A stretch of 8,868 nucleotides of DNA from Microcystis aeruginosa W13-11 (lineage in GTDB: Bacteria > Cyanobacteriota > Cyanobacteriia > Cyanobacteriales > Microcystaceae). Position numbers and translations under genes: made by a program. Of this stretch, positions 5,862-8,868 are shown piece after piece. Below the pieces are notes generated by a model. That model saw only the letters and a list, made by a program, of their open reading frames with translations. It searched no databases and was not told where the DNA came from. The stretch is from NCBI GenBank assembly GCA_009995705.1, contig JAADBR010000154.1, positions 1 to 8,868 of the forward strand, given 5' to 3'. How positions within the stretch are numbered: the first letter of the stretch is position 1; every line of letters begins with the position of its first letter.

Positions 5862-6758
5862 TTAATCCAGGGTGCGACGAATTTCGATACAACACCATTC
5901 TTGACGTTTCCACAGGGCAGCCACTGTCCAGCCTTGGGGTTCTAAAATATCTGTAACTGCTTGTGCTTGGGTGACGAGGATGCCGCTTAAAATTCCCCAA
6001 GCGGTGGGTTTTGCCAGACCGGTGATTTCGGGCATTAAAGTGATAATTGTCTCGGCTAAAATATTACAAACGATGCCATCAACACCATCAGGTATTAATT
6101 CTAATAACTCCTCGACACTACCCTGATTAATAGCTAAATTTTCGGGGTTAATCCTGTTGAGATGGCGATTACTATACGTCGCGTTTACCGCCAGCGGATC
6201 TGTATCGACAGCATAAACTTTTTTAGCCCCCAATAAAATCGCTCCGATCGCCAGTATGCCGGAACCACAACCGATATCGGCGATAATTTGATTCTCTGGA
6301 TGGCTACTTAAACGCATTTCTAGGGATTCTAGACATAATTGGGTGGTAGGGTGCGTTCCTGTGCCGAAAGCGGAACCGGGGTCAATTTTAATCACCAATC
6401 TCTGGTTATTTTCCGGGGGATTTAACCAAGCAGGACAGATCAAAAAGCGATCGCCGATCTCGCTAATTTGCCAATGTTGTTTCCAACTGCTGGCCCAGTC
6501 TTCCTCGTCTATTAACTGCCAATTGGTGACAGGTTCGGGAAAACTTAAAATCAAAGCATCCTGCTTTAACAAGAGGCTTAGTGCCTCTAAATCGGGCAAT
6601 TGCGCTTTAATTTCTGGTATATAGGCCTTGACCTCCAAAGAGGATTGTTTTTTAGCAGTGGCCGTTCCCGAACAGCCAAAATTTTCCAGTCTCCAGAAAA
6701 CCGTTTCTTCGAGACTAGGTTCGCACAAAACCGTAATTTCCCACCAACTATTAGACAT
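5862..6758 (-). CDS. prmA: ribosomal protein L11 methyltransferase PrmA
   Basis: PrmA uses S-adenosylmethionine to methylate lysines and the N-terminus of ribosomal protein L11. The 298-residue length is typical. The first ~100 residues form the L11-recognition domain ([20 protein letters not shown]). The linker motif [20 protein letters not shown] spans 124-143. The class I methyltransferase part shows motif I DIGCGSG (161-167), the acidic motif AVDTDP (183-188) and NILAE (232-236), the equivalent of the NPP-type motif IV specific to PrmA. The start is ATG 6758 (MSNSWWEI); a heptad array begins immediately upstream and there is no evident Shine-Dalgarno. serA lies upstream with 134 bp between. 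I recall the same serA-prmA adjacency in Synechocystis (sll1908-sll1909), which suggests co-transcription. Inverted copies of one repeat flank the gene. Identity is secure. Confidence 0.95.
   Translation of the reverse strand: MSNSWWEITVLCEPSLEETVFWRLENFGCSGTATAKKQSSLEVKAYIPEIKAQLPDLEALSLLLKQDALILSFPEPVTNWQLIDEEDWASSWKQHWQISEIGDRFLICPAWLNPPENNQRLVIKIDPGSAFGTGTHPTTQLCLESLEMRLSSHPENQIIADIGCGSGILAIGAILLGAKKVYAVDTDPLAVNATYSNRHLNRINPENLAINQGSVEELLELIPDGVDGIVCNILAETIITLMPEITGLAKPTAWGILSGILVTQAQAVTDILEPQGWTVAALWKRQEWCCIEIRRTLD
6447..6454. repeat. HIP1 octamer GCGATCGC
   Basis: One exact copy of the highly iterated palindrome of cyanobacteria lies inside prmA. Many partial forms (CGATCG, GATCGCC) occur through the window. 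It supports the cyanobacterial origin. Confidence 0.8.
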
Positions 6759-6761
6759 ATA

Positions 6762-6889
6762 TTCAGTTATCCGTGATCAGGGATCAGTTATCAGATTTGA
6801 GTTTTCAGTCAACAGGATTAAGTGGCAAGTTCGGAGCTTTCTTTTCACTTATTACTGATTACTGATTACTGTTTACTGATAACTGATTT
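6762..6889 (+). repeat. heptad-ended interspersed element, copy B (serA-prmA spacer)
   Basis: It begins TTCAGTTATCCGTGATCAG and ends in ATTACTGATTACTG repeats followed by TTTACTGATAACTGATT. The TTATCAGATTTGAGTTTTCAG block (6788-6808) and TCTTTTCACTT (6840-6850) align with copy A on the opposite strand. The middle differs by indels, so the copies are diverged relatives, not a recent duplication. It fills the whole 134-bp spacer between serA and prmA. Confidence 0.8.
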
Positions 6890-6892
6890 AAT

Positions 6893-8470
6893 CTAGAGTT
6901 TTACCGTGTAAGCATCGCGGATACCGGGGACTTTAGTAATTTCCGAGAGAAGACCTTCCGGTAGAGGATCATCAAGACTCAGGGCCATAACTGCATCACC
7001 GCGAATAATTTTGCGTCCTACCTGCATACTGGCGATATTGACATTAAAACTGCCTAAAAGTGCGCCAATTTTGCCGATAATACCGGGCATATCTTGGTGA
7101 AGGGTGAATAACATATGATTACTCGGTGGCACGTTAATGGGGAACTCATCGAGGTCAGTAATGCGGATTTCTCCGGTACTTAACAGCGCTCCGGTGACGG
7201 AATGGGTCCCCATGGAACCATTAGCTTCCAAATGAATCGATCCCGAATAGTCCCGGGTGGAAGCATCCCGGGTTTCGATTACCCGGATACCGCGTTCCTT
7301 AGCTTCGATCGCCGCATTAACATAGTTTACCCGTTCCCGGAGGGCTTGGGAAAGTAAACCCTTAATTGCCGCCACCACCAGAGGTTGACCGTCATTAGTG
7401 GCCAATTCTCCCTGTAAACGGACATTTAACGAGTCACAGCGACCTCCTGCCAGCTGACTGACGAGATTCCCCATAGTTTCCGCTAATTGCAGGTAAGGGC
7501 GCAGTTTTTCCATAACATCGGGAGTTAGTCCGGGGATATTAACGGCCGAACGCGCTGGCAACCCGAGGAGGACATCGCGAATTTGTTCGGCCACATCAAC
7601 AGCCACATTCACCTGTGCTTCCGTAGTCGAGGCACCTAGGTGGGGAGTGAGGATGACGTTAGATAATTCTCTTAATCTAGATTCGCCTAAAGGTTCCTGT
7701 TCAAATACGTCCAAGGCTGCCCCAGCAATTCTACCGGATTCGAGGGCTTCGATTAAAGCCAACTCGTCGATAATGCCGCCTCTGGAACAGTTAATGATGC
7801 GGACCGTGGGTTTCATCTTAGCGAGGGTTTCCCGACCGATGAGGTGCTGGGTTTCGGCAGTTTTCGGGACGTGGAGAGTGATAAAATCGGACTCGGCAAA
7901 GAGTAATTCCAGATCCACCAGGGTGCAACCGAGTTGATCGGCGCGTTCTTTGGAAATAAAGGGATCGTAGGCCAGAATTTTCATGCCTAGGGATCTGGCA
8001 ACGGTGGCGACGTGGGAGCCAATTTTACCTAAACCGACGACTCCTAGGTTCTTTTTATAAACTTCTGTGCCGATAAAGCGATTTCTTTCCCATTTATTCG
8101 CTTTGACTGACTGATTGGCATCGGGAATATGACGGGAGAGGGATAACATCATGGCTAAGGCGTGTTCGGCAGCGGCGATCGTGTTACCTTCGGGAGAGTT
8201 AACGACAATAATACCCTGACGAGTGGCCGCGGGAACATCGATATTATCGACTCCTACCCCTGCGCGGCCGATAATTTGCAGTTTGCTGCCCGCTTCGACG
8301 ATTTCTTTGGTGACGCGGGTACTGGAACGGAGCATCAGCGCGTCGTATTCGGGGATAATTTGAATGATTTCCTCGGCAGATAGTCCTGTTTTCACGTCCA
8401 CTTGGGCAACCTGTGACAGAATTTCTACTCCTACCGGATCGATCGAATCGGATACCAGAACTTTGGCCAT
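6893..8470 (-). CDS. serA: D-3-phosphoglycerate dehydrogenase SerA, long form with ACT domain
   Basis: SerA oxidises 3-phosphoglycerate to 3-phosphohydroxypyruvate with NAD+, the first step of phosphorylated serine synthesis. The 525 residues match the long type. The substrate domain (1-100 plus 283-315) surrounds the NAD domain with GLGKIG at 146-151 and the acidic AYDP (167-170). The catalytic residues are Arg230 (NCSRGG), Glu259 (DVFEQEP) and His277 (TPHLGAST). An ASB (allosteric substrate-binding) domain covers about 320-450. A C-terminal ACT domain from about 452 (HMLFTLHQDMPGIIGKIGALL) is the usual site of serine regulation. The start is ATG 8470 (MAKVLVSDSIDPVG), with only a weak purine stretch before it. 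It is the first gene of a probable serA-prmA(-moaE) minus-strand unit. No convincing -35/-10 was found; a palindrome lies 39 bp upstream. Confidence 0.96.
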   Translation of the reverse strand: MAKVLVSDSIDPVGVEILSQVAQVDVKTGLSAEEIIQIIPEYDALMLRSSTRVTKEIVEAGSKLQIIGRAGVGVDNIDVPAATRQGIIVVNSPEGNTIAAAEHALAMMLSLSRHIPDANQSVKANKWERNRFIGTEVYKKNLGVVGLGKIGSHVATVARSLGMKILAYDPFISKERADQLGCTLVDLELLFAESDFITLHVPKTAETQHLIGRETLAKMKPTVRIINCSRGGIIDELALIEALESGRIAGAALDVFEQEPLGESRLRELSNVILTPHLGASTTEAQVNVAVDVAEQIRDVLLGLPARSAVNIPGLTPDVMEKLRPYLQLAETMGNLVSQLAGGRCDSLNVRLQGELATNDGQPLVVAAIKGLLSQALRERVNYVNAAIEAKERGIRVIETRDASTRDYSGSIHLEANGSMGTHSVTGALLSTGEIRITDLDEFPINVPPSNHMLFTLHQDMPGIIGKIGALLGSFNVNIASMQVGRKIIRGDAVMALSLDDPLPEGLLSEITKVPGIRDAYTVKL

Positions 8471-8508
8471 AATCTTTATAACGTGCTTTTTTCAGTCTAC
8501 GGGCAAAT

Positions 8509-8532
8509 GCTAGACCAATATTGGTATCTAGC
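8509..8532. promoter_or_regulatory. palindrome upstream of serA, candidate operator
   Basis: CCAATATTGG (8515-8524) is a perfect palindrome. It is flanked by GCTAGA on one side and, after two extra bases, TCTAGC on the other, so 22 of 24 bases are in the symmetry. It sits 39-62 bp upstream of the serA start, where a regulator could bind. It could equally be a leader hairpin. No regulator is assigned. Confidence 0.4.
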
Positions 8533-8577
8533 CGCAACAGCCCATTTTAGAAGCAAAGGGTGCAGTCTATGGCAAAA

Positions 8578-8768
8578 TTAGCGAAAAGATTTTAGGTTGT
8601 CATCCATGGTGTTGATGTCAGCCTCTTGTCTTTGTAACTGAGATCTTGCTAATTTAATCACGGTGGCATCGAGTTTTCCACTTCTTTTTCTAAGGCTTTT
8701 TCTAGGGCTGCCAAGGGGGGTGCGGATCCCCCCTTGATCCCCCCTTGATAAGGGTAGGGTTGATTCAT
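8578..8768 (-). pseudogene. small coiled-coil-like gene broken by one base, function unknown
   Basis: From ATG 8768 the frame reads MNQPYPYQGGIKGG, then LAALEKALEKEVE, then hits TGA at 8658-8660. In the frame entered at the A-run (minus-strand bases 8677-8674), it continues KLDATVIKLARSQLQRQEAD and so on to LKSFR and TAA at 8578-8580. Adding one A to the AAAA run would restore a 63-residue protein with heptad-like LEKALEKEVEKL character, so a one-base deletion (or sequencing error) is the simplest reading. I recognise no family. The first ~20 codons lie in the GGGGGGATCAA repeat, so the N-terminus may have been supplied by that repeat and the true ancestral gene may start elsewhere. There is no evident ribosome binding site. 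Confidence 0.4.
8713..8749. repeat. CCCCCCTTGAT tandem repeat with hairpin
   Basis: CCCCCCTTGAT occurs twice in tandem (8728-8738 and 8739-8749). AAGGGGGG (8713-8720) pairs exactly with CCCCCCTT (8728-8735) around a 7-nt loop. This resembles an interspersed repeat I know from many filamentous and bloom-forming cyanobacteria. Confidence 0.7.
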
Positions 8769-8868
8769 TTAAATTAAGTATAGCGGATTTTGAGTCAATA
8801 AATTTGATCGAGGATTCTCAAGTTTATCTTTTTCTAATCAAAAGAGTTAGTCATAATAACTAATCTTT

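Noticed and set aside
6343..6858. Two plus-strand open frames over prmA and copy B of the repeat
   Set aside because: The first is antisense to conserved PrmA motifs; the second is prmA antisense running into heptad repeats.
7647..8537. Open frames overlapping serA on both strands
   Set aside because: All overlap conserved SerA domains in other frames and show no independent start signal or family resemblance.
1..8868. tRNA, rRNA or riboswitch
   Set aside because: I looked for cloverleaf-like arms and TTCGA-type T-loops in the spacers and saw none that held up; no B12 riboswitch-like leader was recognisable before the B12-dependent gene. A covariance-model search would be decisive.

Overview
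The window looks like the chromosome of a unicellular bloom-forming cyanobacterium, most likely Microcystis or a close relative. The evidence is a gene for a one-helix chlorophyll-binding (Hli) protein, cyanobacterial-type nadA, serA and prmA, a HIP1 octamer (GCGATCGC) inside prmA, and AT-rich spacers full of degenerate ATCAGTT/ACTGATT heptads and dead transposon ends. The genus is inferred from remembered sequence character, not from a search.

Layout from left to right. The first 15 codons of an unidentified gene run off the left edge on the minus strand. Divergent from it is nadA (quinolinate synthase, NAD biosynthesis). About 700 bp without an intact gene follows, which I read as a transposon graveyard. 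It holds a heptad array, a degenerate pair of ISL3-like ends, a 133-bp non-coding element with ISL3-like inverted ends and a 7-bp target duplication, a broken N-terminal piece of an IS200/IS605 tnpB, and a second heptad array. Then comes a 47-codon hli gene on the minus strand, too short for ordinary ORF calling, with a good terminator, a -35/-10 pair and an HLR1-like (RpaB) site. Divergent from hli is a 520-residue B12-binding radical SAM protein, ending in a terminator hairpin, followed by a 357-residue protein that resembles the bacterial relatives of archaeo-eukaryotic release factors (baeRF3 type).

The right half is on the minus strand: serA (phosphoglycerate dehydrogenase), prmA (ribosomal protein L11 methyltransferase) and moaE (molybdopterin synthase large subunit), in that transcriptional order. 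moaE meets the baeRF3-like gene tail to tail, with 2 bp between stop codons. The spacers on both sides of prmA hold homologous copies of one ~130-150 bp heptad-ended element in opposite orientation, so prmA sits inside an inverted-repeat bracket. Upstream of serA are a near-perfect palindrome and a frameshifted small gene whose N-terminus is encoded by a GGGGGGATCAA-type repeat.

Most genes are housekeeping (NAD, serine, molybdenum cofactor, ribosome modification, light stress). I do not see a new defence or biosynthetic system. The items that best repay checking are the inverted repeats around prmA, the small ISL3-like element with its target duplication, the HLR1 site between hli and the radical SAM gene, and the two functionally open proteins (B12/radical SAM and baeRF3-like).
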